DNA of 64,000 nt, taken from positions 3,968,001 to 4,032,000 of the forward strand of contig OZ023186.1 in NCBI GenBank assembly GCA_963995505.1. The letters are read 5' to 3'. A program made the position numbers and the translations under genes. Source of the stretch: Hypericum androsaemum. Taxonomy: Eukaryota; Streptophyta; Magnoliopsida; Malpighiales; Hypericaceae. Position 1 is the first letter of the stretch. Each line of letters opens with the position of its first letter. The notes under the pieces are model-generated. The model ran no database searches, was not told the origin of the DNA, and was given only the letters and a program-made list of their open reading frames with translations. Positions 32,937 through 43,147 of this stretch are shown in pieces.

Positions 32937-33600
32937 GTGCGTACTGTATCCGACTCCAACGACGCCTTACTTAATCTATTATATTTTACCCTAAAAAAAC
33001 TATTACATTTTTCTAAATTGACAGTCAACACTAACAAGATATACTAGTACTTACCATCTTGAAGTCGATCTTGACGGTCTTCTATTGGAGAGACACAATG
33101 TCCTTGACCCCAAAATGCTGAGTATAGAAAAGATGAAAATAGTAGACATGGGACTGACCTTCGGATCATCGGTCACCATGTAAGTCAACAACATGTCCTT
33201 AACGTACCCTAACGGAGGGGGAGGGTCCACCTGTTTGGAAGAAAACGAGTTTTGGCAATTCTCTGCTCAAAAGAAGCAAAGCTTTTGAGTAACAATGGGG
33301 AGTTGAGTTGGGTTAGGTCAGAGGGAAGAGGAGCAACGAGTTTAGGGCTAAGTAGGGTATGCTTGTGGCCGGCGGTGTGAAAGTAGTCGCCCCAAGACCC
33401 TGGACGCTCTCGAGGACTCGACCAAAGAATCCCGGAGAGGTCTTTTGGCTTTGTTTGAGGAGATGTATTAGGGAGACAATGGAGAGTTGGAGAAGGCCAA
33501 AGGGGAAGTCCAAGAAGTCCTTCTTGGCCTCTGCGTATAGGACCTTTTTGGTATCCCCGTCTACCAGAAGTATCAGGGTTATCTCTGTTTCCTGAGCCAT
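32937..33600 (-). pseudogene. DUF674 pseudogene
   Basis: Exon 1 lies at 33055-33600 and starts with an intact ATG: MAQETEITLILLVDGDTKK then VLYAEAKKDFLDFPFGLLQ. It stops early after YLALNSLLLFPLT and continues in other frames (LNSPLLLKSFASFEQ, then the KDIVSLQ region with another stop where paralogs have EEK). It ends at an AAGATG|GTAAG donor. A remnant of exon 2 (KASLESDTV, about 32940-32970) follows only some 85 bases away, with no acceptor and with its first part replaced. It shares its early lesions with 23409-23904. Not translatable into a full DUF674 protein. Confidence 0.87.
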
Positions 33601-33683
33601 TGCTACTCGGTCGAGAGATGTTGGAAGAAGAGCTAGCTTTGTAGAAAATATGCATTCCTAACACAATCTCTATTAGATTATCA

Positions 33684-33692
33684 TTATAATTT
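33684..33692. repeat. 9-bp target-site duplication, left copy (MULE)
   Basis: TTATAATTT here and at 39936-39944, exact, flanking the inverted repeats. Confidence 0.92.
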
Positions 33693-33867
33693 GGGAAAAG
33701 TCTACTTAAGTACCCTGTGGTATCCCGAAAAATCAAGTCAGTACCCTGTGGTATCCCGAAAAATCAAGTCCGTACCCTGTGGTTTAAAACGTATCAATTG
33801 AGTCAAACTTATTCCAATTAAAATCAATTAGAGGCCCGGGCAGCTCCCGCGACCCTGCCCGTCCACA
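33693..33867 (+). repeat. MULE left terminal inverted repeat
   Basis: Inverted match to 39793-39935. Contains a 31-bp unit starting GTACCCTGTGGTATCCC at about 33710 and 33741, and a partial third at 33772. The inner part is GC-rich (GCCCGGGCAGCTCCCGCG). Confidence 0.9.
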
Positions 33868-34403
33868 CGGCGTCGTTTAGTGCACGACGTGGAGCGCCAC
33901 ATCAGATTTTATTCGAAACTTGTAAAGATTACGTGGCAGAAAAAATTATTCAAAAAACCCAATTTTTTATTCAAAAAAATCTATTTCTAACCCTAATCCA
34001 ATTTTTCTAAAAACCCTACTCTCCTTCATTCCCAACCTGAGCACCGATGAGAGCTTTTTCTTCCTCCTTCATTGTTTCTAAATCTATTTCTCCTTCGTTC
34101 TCAACCCTACACTTGGATTTCTAACTCCCTTCTTCCTCCTTTCTAAACCTATTTCTCCTTCCTACCTTCTCGAAGCCCTAGCCTCCTTCTCGAAACTCAC
34201 TTCCCCCTCCGCTGGGTTCGGGAAACAAGCTTTGTCCAACACCTCTGTTGGGTTCAAGTAACAAGCTCCATCCAACCCCTCCGCTGGGTACCTCTTTTCT
34301 GTTCATTTTACTTCAACCTCAGTGGGCAGGTCGCGAAACCAGGGTAGGTCTACCTAGCTAGCGGACCCAGGTCAGTGACACAACTACCTCCTTCCAAGCT
34401 ACT

Positions 34404-34432
34404 GAAGTTGAAGTTGAAGTTGAAGTTGAAGT
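34404..34432 (+). repeat. GAAGTT microsatellite
   Basis: About five units of GAAGTT (TGAAGTTGAAGTTGAAG) directly in front of the ATG of the GRF-type frame. Confidence 0.9.
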
Positions 34433-34818
34433 ATGAGTAGTAGTTGTTCCTTCCCATCTGTCGATAGCCAGGAGTTGAAGGTGAGGTTTTGTGGTTGTGG
34501 AATTCGTTCGACTTGCGAATGGCACGAACAAATCACAATATTGGAAGACGTTTTTATGGTTGTGGTCGGTACAATGAATATGGTGAAAAGCAGTGCAATT
34601 TTTTTATGTGGTATGATCCGCCGACTTGCAAGCGCGGAATGGAACTGTTGCCTTCGATGATGGAGACCATTAAGAGCAAAGAAGCTCAACTAAGGAAGAT
34701 GAAGGATGATACTTATGCTATTGAGATTGAATTGTTGAAGGCCAAGAAAATGTGCAATATATATCGTATTATTATGATAATGATGCTAGTTAGTATGTTT
34801 GTAATGTGGATTGCTTAA
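34433..34818 (+). pseudogene. GRF-type zinc finger protein carried by the MULE (frameshifted)
   Basis: Starts MSSSCSFPSVDSQELKVRFC with a CGCG motif in one frame; then in another frame encodes NHNIGRRFYGCGRYNE and KQCNFFMWYDPPTCKRG. Together this is the GRF zinc finger (PF06839-like), including its GRRFY signature and spaced cysteines. The frame changes between about 34500 and 34540. After the finger come a charged coiled-coil-like helix (34660-34740) and a hydrophobic C-terminal segment (about 34765-34815), then TAA. This finger-coil-membrane-anchor layout is common in uncharacterised plant GRF proteins. It faces the transposase gene. It could be an accessory gene of the MULE or a captured host gene. 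Confidence 0.7.
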
Positions 34819-35111
34819 GTAGATTTGTGTTTGTTGACATTGAAGCATTGTGTAATACAAAATGTCCATCTGGAACATTCAAACATTAAGTCGAGTTGGT
34901 AACAATCTTAAACATTCAAGCATTCGACAATATATTGTCATAGATAATACAAAATATCTGTCTTAAACATCCAAGCATTCGACAACATGAAGTTATAGCT
35001 AATACAAAATGCCTATCGTAGCTATTCAAAATAACAATTGTAGCTATTCAAAATACCCATCCTAGCTATACAAAATGTGGATTATAGCCATATCCAACAA
35101 TGTAGGGTAGT
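34819..35111. other. Intergenic gap between the convergent MULE genes
   Basis: Imperfect repeats of ATACAAAAT(A/G)CC(T)ATC and AACATTCAAGCATTCGACAA-like units, with no coding signal. Probably the shared 3' region of the two convergent genes. Confidence 0.55.
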
Positions 35112-36189
35112 TAGCATGCTTCATCCATGTCAACTTCGAGATTTCTGACTCCCCATTGTGGTACCAACTGGTTTCTTTCCCTTTTCCTACAGAAAACACA
35201 TGAAGATGGTCAGAACTTAAGATTGAATGTGACCATACACTCAGCTGTGAAAGTTTAAACATTACCTTATTTTTACTAGTCGAAGCTCCAGAACTCTGAG
35301 AAGGTGCATTCGGAGAAGGTTGTGCAATCTGAGAAGCTTTAGAACCTTGCTTTTCCCTCTTCAATCGTTGTATCCTTTGGTACGGTGTCTCTCCCGTACG
35401 TGCAGCCTTACAGGTTCGGGTGTTGTGGCCCGTTTGCTTACAGTTGGCACATCGGACTTCACCTCCAATCCGAGACACTTTGTTGTTATGAGGTTTAGGT
35501 TCATCGGCCACCTTTCTTCTCTTCTTCTTTGGCCGGCCAGTTGGCTTCCTGATCAATGGTGGATGTACATCTGGATTATCGGTGACCGGCCACTCATCTT
35601 GACTCGGAAGTGGCGTAACAAAGTGGCTGTAAACTGCCATGTAAGTCTGGCGTGAATAGCAATCATCAACGACGCCTCTGGTTGCAAGCGACTTTCATAA
35701 ATGGCAGCCACCCCGTGCTTGCAAGGAATGCCCGAAAGCTCCCACATCCGACACGTACAAGTTTTGGCATTAATATCAACTACAGTCGAAGTTCCATAAC
35801 AGTCAATCTCAAACTTCATTGTGCCAGCTGGAGTTACAAAACAATTGGCTGCTCCCACCTTTATGTGGTCCAAGACCTACAAATAAAAGAAAGCAACTCA
35901 AACAAAAATCAAATCCAATCAAAAATCTAACTTGCAAACATTCAAAGTTCATACCTTCACAATGTTGGGACACAAGATGCCTTCATAGTTTTCCATAGCT
36001 GTCCTCTTGACAAAGATCTTCTTCATCATCTTCCTCCGAATCCATTCCAACATTGTCAAAATAGGCTTGTCCCGACCATGTACTATCGAAGCATTGAATG
36101 ACTCGCTGATGTTATTCACGATCAGTTCTGTCTTGCAGTGGGTACTGAAGTGGCTCCTTGACCAGCTACGTGGGTCATTCCTCATCAAA

Positions 36190-37455
36190 AAGTTGATAAG
36201 TACAAGCCGTCTTCCTTAAATGAGCAGATCCCGTCCTCGAATAGGAAGCTTTCAAAATGTGACGACCAAGCAATCGCAGCCTAAAAAGGAACTTACCAAG
36301 CCTTGCCAAATATTGAGAATCTCGGCTCAAGTCAGGAAAATATAGATCGTCTTGACCTTCTTGAATCTCCCACACAAAATCTTGACTCAAGTCCGTCATC
36401 GCCCAAGACGAACATCTCGTTAGGCCCAAAGTGAATTCCAAAATGGGCTCAAGCTAACGGCCTCCTCAACCAAAGTGGACCTATTCCCAAAATCGCCTTC
36501 CCGCCTACGAAGGTCAAATGAGCTTCCCACTCGGGTCCAAGTTGGCACCTCACCTTCGGCTTCTCGCCTTAGGCTCCTCGCTCGTCTTCTCGCCTTAGGC
36601 TTCCCGCCTTAAGTCTCTCGCTCAGCTTCCCGCCTTAGGCTTCTCGCTTGGCCTCTCCCCATAGGCCTCTCACTCGGCTTCTCACCACTTGGCCTCTCGC
36701 CACTCGACCTCTCGCTCAGAAATTTGCCACTCGGCCACTCGCCGTAGGCCTCTCACTCGGCCTCTCGCCACTCAGCCTCTCGCTCGGCCTTTCGCCACTC
36801 GGCCTCTCGCTTGACCTTTCGCCGTAGGCCTCTCGCTCGGCCTCTCGCTATAGGCCTCTCGTTCGGCCTCTTACCACTCGGCCTCTCGCCGTAGGCCTCT
36901 CACTCGGCCTCTTGCCACTCGGCCTCTTGCTCGACTTCTCGCCACTCGGCCTCTCGCTCAGCCTTTTGCCGTAGGCCTCTCACTCGGCTCCTCGCTCGTG
37001 CTTCCCACCGGCCTCTCGCCTATGTGAGTGAGAAGAGTTTCTCGATCGTACTTGCCCACGTGGGCTCAATGTGAGCGAGAAGAGTCTCTCGCTCAGACTC
37101 ACCGACGTGGGCGAGAGGAGCCTCTCGCCTGGGCTCGCCTACGTGAGCGAGAGGGGCCTCTCGCCCGGGCTCCACGTACCGACGAGCCTGAGCCAATTCC
37201 CATACATACGGAGATAGATCGTCATCAATCCGAGATATTAATTTTGTGCTCTAACACAAGCTAAGAAAACGCAAGAAAATGCAAGATAAGGTAAGATCAG
37301 GCAGAAAAAGACATGAAAAGGCAAGAAAAGGCAAGAAAAAGCATGAAAAAGGAATGAAAAGGCAAGAAAAGGAAAGAAAAGGAAAGAAAAGGCATGGAAA
37401 AAGTATGAAAAGGCATGAGAAGGCAAGAAAATGCAAGAAAAATTCAAGATAAGGT
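36190..37455. repeat. Insertion with minisatellites inside the MULE transposase gene
   Basis: This 1.27-kb block separates transposase parts that are normally adjacent (before RSHFSTHCKTELIVNNISES on the 36190 side, after KMKNLPMGEPFLT on the 37455 side). It holds a GC-rich minisatellite of CTCGGCCTCTCGCC-type units (about 36540-37160) and a purine-rich array of AAGGCAAGAAAAGGCATGAAA-like units (37260-37450). Exact ends and a target duplication were not resolved; it may be part of an LTR or a composite insertion. No coding domain recognised. Confidence 0.7.
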
Positions 37456-38557
37456 AAGAAAAGGCTCTCCCATAGGTAGATTCTTCATCTTCTCTAGATA
37501 AAAATTCCACTTTGTCAAACTTTCCGTTGAGGCAGCATTCCAAAGGAGTTCCTTGTATTCCTGACCCTTGTACATAGCCTTGAAATTCTCGTACAAATGC
37601 TTGACACAAATTCGGTGCTCAACACTAGGCATTAACCTATTCATTGCCTCTTGCAGTCCCTTCATTTGATAGATTAAAACAATCAAATCATATAATGTAG
37701 ACAAATTAAATAACTTAAGTGAATATATAGTAATCACACCTTCTGTTTGTCTGACATGAAAACCATCTTTGTCTCACTTGGATGACCGAAGTCATCAATC
37801 AAATTTTGCAAAAACCAACCCCATGACACCTTGTCTTCAGCATCAACCACAGCAATAGCTAATGGATACATAGTCTCGTTCCCATCTTTTGCATAATCAT
37901 AACAGCATAATCTCGTAACCTGTAGTACTGATTTTTACCATCACCTTCAATGATCTTTTGAGCCTTCTTCTTTGCTCGGTAACACCTTTGAAGTGATATG
38001 TTTGTTCCCAACTTCTTTTGCAAGAACTTGAAAATTGAAGTCACCTTCCAATCAGGATTATCTCTGAAATCTTCAAGGTACTTTTCAGCAATATACCTGA
38101 GAACAAAAAATTAGGGAGTCATTTGAGCATTTTAGTTCTAGGAAAAAATCAAACTAACTACTCAATCTGAAACAAACAATACCTAGAGTCGACAAGATGA
38201 TTCTCCCATTGCATTGGACAATTATGCTCAGGAGACCATGTCTTGATTTGGAAAATACCATCTTCACTGATCACTGAAGCATGAACCCGAAATCCACAGC
38301 TCTTTGTGCAAACAACCGTAACCCTTGTTTTATTATTCTTTTGATACCGAAAATCTCCTGATTTGCTTATGCTCCATTCTTTCAATGCTTTTCTAAAAAC
38401 TGCCACAGACTTGAATTTCATACCCTTACACAACACATGCCTTCCATTTTCAATAATCTCTTCATTAAACCATGGAAAATCTTGAACTCCATCATCATCC
38501 AAGGAATTTCTCACGTCTCGTAACTCTTTGTCACCCAAAATAACCGGATCATCTTCA

Positions 38558-38770
38558 TCGCACCACCTGCTCCACCTGCTTGTTCACTCACATCAGCATC
38601 CACGTGTGGCAGTGCTTCATCCATATTAGCAGCATCCTTATCCGCCACAGTAACATACACCAAGTTTGCATCTCCCTCATTTACACCACCTACTTGTTCA
38701 CTCACATCAGCATCCACATGTGGTAGTGCTTCATCCATGTTAGCAGCATCCTTATCCGCCATGTTAACAT
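38558..38770 (-). repeat. Tandem acidic coding repeat in the transposase N-terminal region
   Basis: Two copies of a unit encoding ADKDAANMDEALPHVDAD, with DVSEQ(V/A)GG after each, about 126 bp apart. They lie between the N-terminal part and the DNA-binding domain. Confidence 0.85.
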
Positions 38771-39607
38771 CTGAGGAACCATTGTCACTGAGGTCCACTA
38801 CCCCTTCCGCATCACTATCGCTCCAAAGTTTGCCTTGGACAGTATCACAAAGCTCCACTTTGTTCTTTATTAGGGCAGCCTCCAACCTTCTCTTCAACTC
38901 TTCAACAGTTGTAACATTTTCTCCTTGTTCCAGCGCAAACACATCAGTTTTAGAAAAACCCCTCTGCAACTCGACCATTCTCACAACAATACGGTCATCC
39001 AATATCTCAACCAACCCGGCATCACCCTCAATACCTCCCATTCTATACCAAAGTCTAAACTCATTCAAATGCAAGATATGTTTATAGAAGTTGTGGATAT
39101 TCCAAAAACCAAATCGATCTACATCATACCCACAACCCATCTCAAACTTATCTCCTCCAACATACTATCCATTATCAACCCATTTTCCACCAAAATGATA
39201 CACAATTCGAACAAGCTCATCCATCGCAAAATCCCACCCTCCAAAACAACAATAACCAAATAATAATAAAGTCACAGTTAGGGTTTTAAGGGGAAATAAC
39301 TAAAACCTAAAATGTGAAAAACGGAAACATGCAAAAGAAAGGAGAGAGGAGCAATACCAGAAAGAGACCGAGACCAGGAGATGAAGAGATCGACGAGAGT
39401 GGCGGATTAGGGTTTGAGTGGCTCTCGGGGTTTAGGGTTTTCAGTGACGGTAGCGGGTGGCCATTGGGGCTTCTTTCGGTTGTGAGTTATGGCTCACTCG
39501 CCCCTCCCGACTCGGCTTAGGGAGGGAGGAGCGGGTTGAGTCTGAGAGAGATCAATGAGGGTGGTGGAAAGGAGAAGAGAAAGAGTCGGGAAGAAGAGAG
39601 AGAGAGC

Positions 39608-39625
39608 GGGGGGGGGGGGGGGGGG
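39608..39625 (+). repeat. 18-base poly-G run
   Basis: An uninterrupted run of G on the plus strand in a purine-rich stretch (GAGAGAGAGCGGG before it), upstream of the MULE transposase start and near the right terminal repeat. Length may vary between individuals or be a sequencing artefact. Confidence 0.8.
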
Positions 39626-39792
39626 AGATGAAGAGTTGAATGTGAGGAGAGAGATTTTTATATATTTAAATATGCAATTTTTTTGAATTATTATAAACAA
39701 TAAAATAAGTTTACAATACAACTATCCACGTCAGTTGGCCGAAGGTGAGGTGGCATGACACTAGGACAGAATGAACTATGTGGCTATCCAAT

Positions 39793-39935
39793 GTGGACGG
39801 GCAGGGTCGCGGGAGCTGCCCGGGCTTCTAATTGATTTTAATTGGAATAAGTTTAACTCAATTGATACGTTTTAAACCACAGTGTACTGACTTGATTTTT
39901 CGAAATACCACAGGGTACTTAAGTAGACTTCTCTC
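39793..39935 (-). repeat. MULE right terminal inverted repeat
   Basis: Inverted match to 33693-33867 without the extra 31-bp unit. Followed by the exact 9-bp duplication at 39936-39944. Confidence 0.9.
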
Positions 39936-40267
39936 TTATAATTTTATCCGTTCCGATATTTGTTAAAGTTTGCTAGATTGAGTTTATATATTTTTAAGAA
40001 CTATATTTAGATATTTGCTATAGTTCGTGTTTATCTAATTAGTTAGTTATACAAGTGATTATTTTGAATAATATGCGGGGAGATGACCTTCAAACAATTA
40101 TTAATTAAATACTAAAAAAGTTCACTACATCCGCGTGGACAAAATTAATTCAAATAAACGCTGCAAATTAACATCAGTGTACAACTACAACGCATAAAAA
40201 GGCTGATGCATCTTTTTATTCGGCTGATACATAGATAAGTAAGTAATTACGACGATAATGCCTTTGG

Positions 40268-41137
40268 TTACTTGGGAATGAATGCATCTGTTAAAGTCGT
40301 CTTCGACTCCATTGAAGCCTTCAACAGCTCCAAACCCTGAGGAACAATTTACAGAATGATAGTTAATAAAATAATTAACATGCAAATCAATTTTAAAACA
40401 TCTCGATCAAAATAACAAAAAAAAATACTATTTTGCAACTATAGTTAGATAAATTATCTATATTCCTATACTCATTTGCAAGGCAATGGGCTTATTGGAT
40501 GATAAATATAACATATACCAAATACCCTATACTCAAATATGGATCAATCAATTCATATTCTATACTACATCAAATTGTAAGGCGTTAAGTGTACCAATAT
40601 ATTAAGTATATGTTAAATTTAAAGTATACATGAATATGAATATAGGATATTAAGTATCTTTAATGAGCTATTTGGCCATTATTCCAAAAATAAATTAATC
40701 CAAAACTTAACGCCACCATTTAAATAAGTTTTGGATTTACTATTTTAAAATCCGTGATATTTAACATTTGTAGGGAACGAACTCAGCCTCCGAATCCAAA
40801 TTCAAATCCCCAACTCCCCTAGTGTGCGAGAAATATTTAAAGAAAGAAGGCAGTGCCATTTTTTGAAAGGTAAAAAAGACAGTACCTTGCTAAGATCGAT
40901 CTTGACAGTCTTCTCCTCAAGCAACCTAATATCAGTGATATTGAACCTCTCGAGCAGAGCGAAGACGGCGATTGTGGTCATGGGGCTGACCACCAGGTCA
41001 TCCATAACCATGTAATTACAGTTATCCGTCACATACCCTTCCTTACTGGTCCGGATAATGTCCCAGCAACCAAGTTCCTTCTTTGAACCCACATCCACCA
41101 CAAGCTTCAGGGTTATTTCATTTGATGCTGAAGCCGT
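40268..41137 (-). pseudogene. DUF674 copy with internal deletion and lost start
   Basis: Exon 1 at 40886-41137 and exon 2 at 40268-40336 are still joined by a good donor (AAG|GTACTG) and acceptor (CAG|GG), and the frame is open for 84 and 22 codons. The start codon position holds ACG instead of ATG (41135-41137), and about 95 codons are missing between EITLKLVVDVGSKK and ELGCWDIIRTS, removing the conserved YAEAKKDF and FGLLQ blocks. The rest is normal: EGYVTDNCNYMVMDDLVVSP, LLEEKTVKIDLSK, then GLELLKASMESKTTLTDAF. Nearest relative by eye is the gene at 47809-48688. A TATA box remains upstream (41163-41182). Probably not translated as a DUF674 protein. Confidence 0.88.
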
Positions 41138-41162
41138 CGGGCAATTGCATCATTTTGGGTTT

Positions 41163-41182
41163 CTATCTATATATATACACGA
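41163..41182 (-). promoter_or_regulatory. TATA box upstream of the deleted DUF674 copy
   Basis: GTATATATATAGATAG on the minus strand, matching the TATA regions of the intact copies at 25811-25827 and 48723-48736. Confidence 0.6.
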
Positions 41183-42317
41183 CAACTACAAGGGGCACTA
41201 TTTTTCCTAATTACAAATTACGAGGAAAGCTCTCCTTCTCGACTTCGGCTCTTGTGCCTATAACCCTTCCAATGCCTTCCCCTCGGGACTTCTTCCGAGG
41301 ATAATGTTGACCGTGTAATTGGAGTTCTTTCCGATATAAAGATTCAAAATCCTGCCGGTTGTTCTAAGACGAAAAAAGTATCCCCGGGAATATCAAGTAT
41401 TAATGGGCACGGGTAGATGGGTGTCTATTGGGTAATCTAAATGATAGCCATAGCAACGGCCGATGGGTGATTTAAAGCGGCAGAAACGGTAAGCTGTGAT
41501 GCTCCTAAACAAATTGACCCAGGAAGCAATGTTTTTAAAAGTACGGTCAGATTGATCAGATAATGGCCAAGGGACAAATTCGATTCATTTTTCGGCTAAA
41601 CCAGATAGCAATCGATTGCACCGGATCCAAACAAAACAAACAAAAGTATTTTTTGTTTTTGAAAAAAATGTAATTTTGAATTTTATTAGGTTAAATTATG
41701 ATTATAACACTTGCAAATTATAATTATTGCAGTGAAATTGGATTATATTTTTTATTATTTGACATTTTAATTTAAATATAATTTATAATACATTATTTAA
41801 AAATGTCTAATTCAGCGACGATGCAACTGATCAGACTAGATGAATCGAAAGAGAATGAAAACCGAAAAGAATCCTGGTCGTCCTCCCGTTCGTGTTTTAA
41901 CGTCCAATTGTTGGATGATTTAAAGTTGCAGAAACGGGAAGTTGTAATGCTTTTATAAGTTCTAGTACCTACCAACAATGTGTAGAAAAATTGGTCGTAG
42001 ACAATGTCGACCTAGGAATTTTTCCAAGGAATTGGATGGTATCCCGCTCTCCCAAATTCCACACACTATTATATTCATACTGTCCATTTTTGTAAGTAAA
42101 TTTTTATTACCTCTAAAAAAAAGTTATTTACACCAACAATGCTATAGTACGGCATCAAAAGATCTAGATACCTGACTATAAGAACTAAACAATAATAAAT
42201 GTCATCTAGATCACAACACCAAACCCACAATTTGTAAGTCCAAAGGTTTTGCCAAAAACACCAAGAGACCATAATAAAAACTACACCGAAACATCAAGGA
42301 GCGTAGCGATTAGCGCG
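41183..42317. other. Duplicated flank between DUF674 copies
   Basis: The part at about 41895-42090 is repeated near 46670-46880 (shared blocks CCAATTGTTGGATGATTT and TTTCCAAGGAATTGGATG). The part at 41185-41430 resembles 48780-49080 upstream of the next DUF674 gene. No gene. Confidence 0.6.
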
Positions 42318-42510
42318 ACCATATAATAACTTGTATGCAGGCTCCACTACGGCTTCTCTTTTCAATACGGGATTAAAACTGAACTTGGGCTCTGGTGAGA
42401 AGTTCTTCTTCTGGAGTGATGCTTGGGTAGGGAGCTCAATCCTTAAGGATGTCTATTCACGTCTATACTACCTTTCAGAGTCCAAAGATGCAAAAGTCTC
42501 TGAATGTGGC

Positions 42511-42942
42511 CATTGGTTAGGCCCTCTTTGGATCTGGAACCTCACTTGGACAGGCCCCTCCATGCGTGGGAGGAGGAACATGAAGCATCTCTCCTGGTTT
42601 TGCTTTACAGCATTGGCATTAAGCAGGGTTTGGAAGACAAGTTGGTCTGGGAGTCTGATGGGAATGGAGTGTATAATACCCATGCAATGGCTAGAGCCTA
42701 TTATGATGCAACCTCCCTTCCCAATCCATTGGTTAGGCCCTCTTTGGATCTGGAACCTCACTTGGACAGGCCCCTCCATGCGTGGGAGGAGGAACATGAA
42801 GCATCTCTCCTGGTTTTGCTTTACAGCATTGGCATTAAGCAGGGTTTGGAAGACAAGTTGGTCTGGGAGTCTGATGGGAATGGAGTGTATAATACCCATG
42901 CAATGGCTAGAGCCTATTATGATGCAACCTCCCTTCCCAATC
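42511..42942 (+). repeat. Perfect 216-bp tandem duplication
   Basis: 42511-42726 and 42727-42942 read the same base for base as far as I can compare. 216 is divisible by three, so the duplicated segment stays in frame. Confidence 0.93.
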
Positions 42943-43142
42943 CTTTGCTTCAGGACTTGAGCTCCATTTGGTCTGGGAGAATCCCCTTGAAAGTCGAGTG
43001 CTTCCTTTGGTTAGTCTTGCTAGAAAGAATCCAAACGAGAGACAATCAAATCCGCTGCAGAAGTTTGGATTGGATGCATGGGACTTTCGTTGCCCATTGT
43101 GCAGGAACGAAGATGAAAGTGGGCCGCTGCACTTTTCTCAGT

Positions 43143-43147
43143 CGAAT
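43143..43147. repeat. 5-bp target-site duplication, left copy (deleted copia)
   Basis: CGAAT here and at 45518-45522. Confidence 0.9.

Larger units (their letters stand above)
31456..33008. repeat. Inverted-repeat-bounded region (1.55 kb)
   Basis: About 130 bp at 31456-31588 is the inverted copy of 32878-33008 (shared blocks: AGGGTAAAA, TCGTTGGAGTCGGATACA, CAATTTTAGAAGAATCGCC). The right arm includes a piece of DUF674 exon 2, and the left arm is its inverted copy. A second shorter inverted pair lies inside (32616-32665 and 32835-32890). Between the arms are two 235-bp tandem copies and a Helitron-like element. It may be a foldback element or an inverted duplication made during repair. Confidence 0.75.
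35112..39224 (-). pseudogene. MuDR-type MULE transposase, multiply broken
   Basis: Traces from ATG 39222-39224 (MDELVRIVYHFGGKW) to a TAA at 35112. Domain order: N-terminal region; an acidic repeat (NMDEALPHVDADVSEQ twice); MuDR-type DNA-binding domain (GMKFKSVAVFRKALKEW...CTKSCGFRVHAS, about 38420-38260); part of the MULE DDE domain (YPLAIAVVDAED, about 37860-37830; RICVKHLYENFK); KPILTMLEWIRRK (about 36060); SWIM finger (KTCTCRMWELSGIPCKHG, 35786-35727); CCHC knuckle (CANCKQTGHNTRTC, about 35455-35412). Introns are seen at about 38100-38180 and 35880-35955. Lesions: TAG at 39165-39167, a frameshift near 38550, loss of the segment with the first catalytic Asp at about 37895, an insertion at 36190-37455, and a frameshift near 35665. 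It cannot encode an active transposase. Confidence 0.9.
33693..39935. mobile_element. Mutator-like element (MULE), 6.2 kb, MuDR-type, decayed
   Basis: Terminal inverted repeats of about 175 bp (33693-33867) and 143 bp (39793-39935), with outer sequence GGGAAAAGTCTACTTAAGTA at the left and its close complement at the right, and an exact 9-bp duplication TTATAATTT. From the right end, a MuDR-type transposase gene runs leftward (decayed). From the left end, a small GRF-zinc-finger frame runs rightward, so the two genes converge, as in maize MuDR. The left repeat is longer because a 31-bp unit is tandemly duplicated. The element is no longer autonomous. Confidence 0.93.

Noticed and set aside
36540..37160. 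CRISPR-like spaced repeats
   Set aside because: Units are adjacent and imperfect with no unique spacers, and the genome is eukaryotic; this is a minisatellite.
37251..37609. Membrane-protein-like frame rich in Phe, Leu and Ser
   Set aside because: Produced by the AAGGCAAGAAAAGG purine array read on the other strand.
42468..42899. 143-residue minus-strand frame with an internal repeat
   Set aside because: Shadow of the tandemly duplicated LINE segment, whose zinc-binding motifs are on the plus strand.
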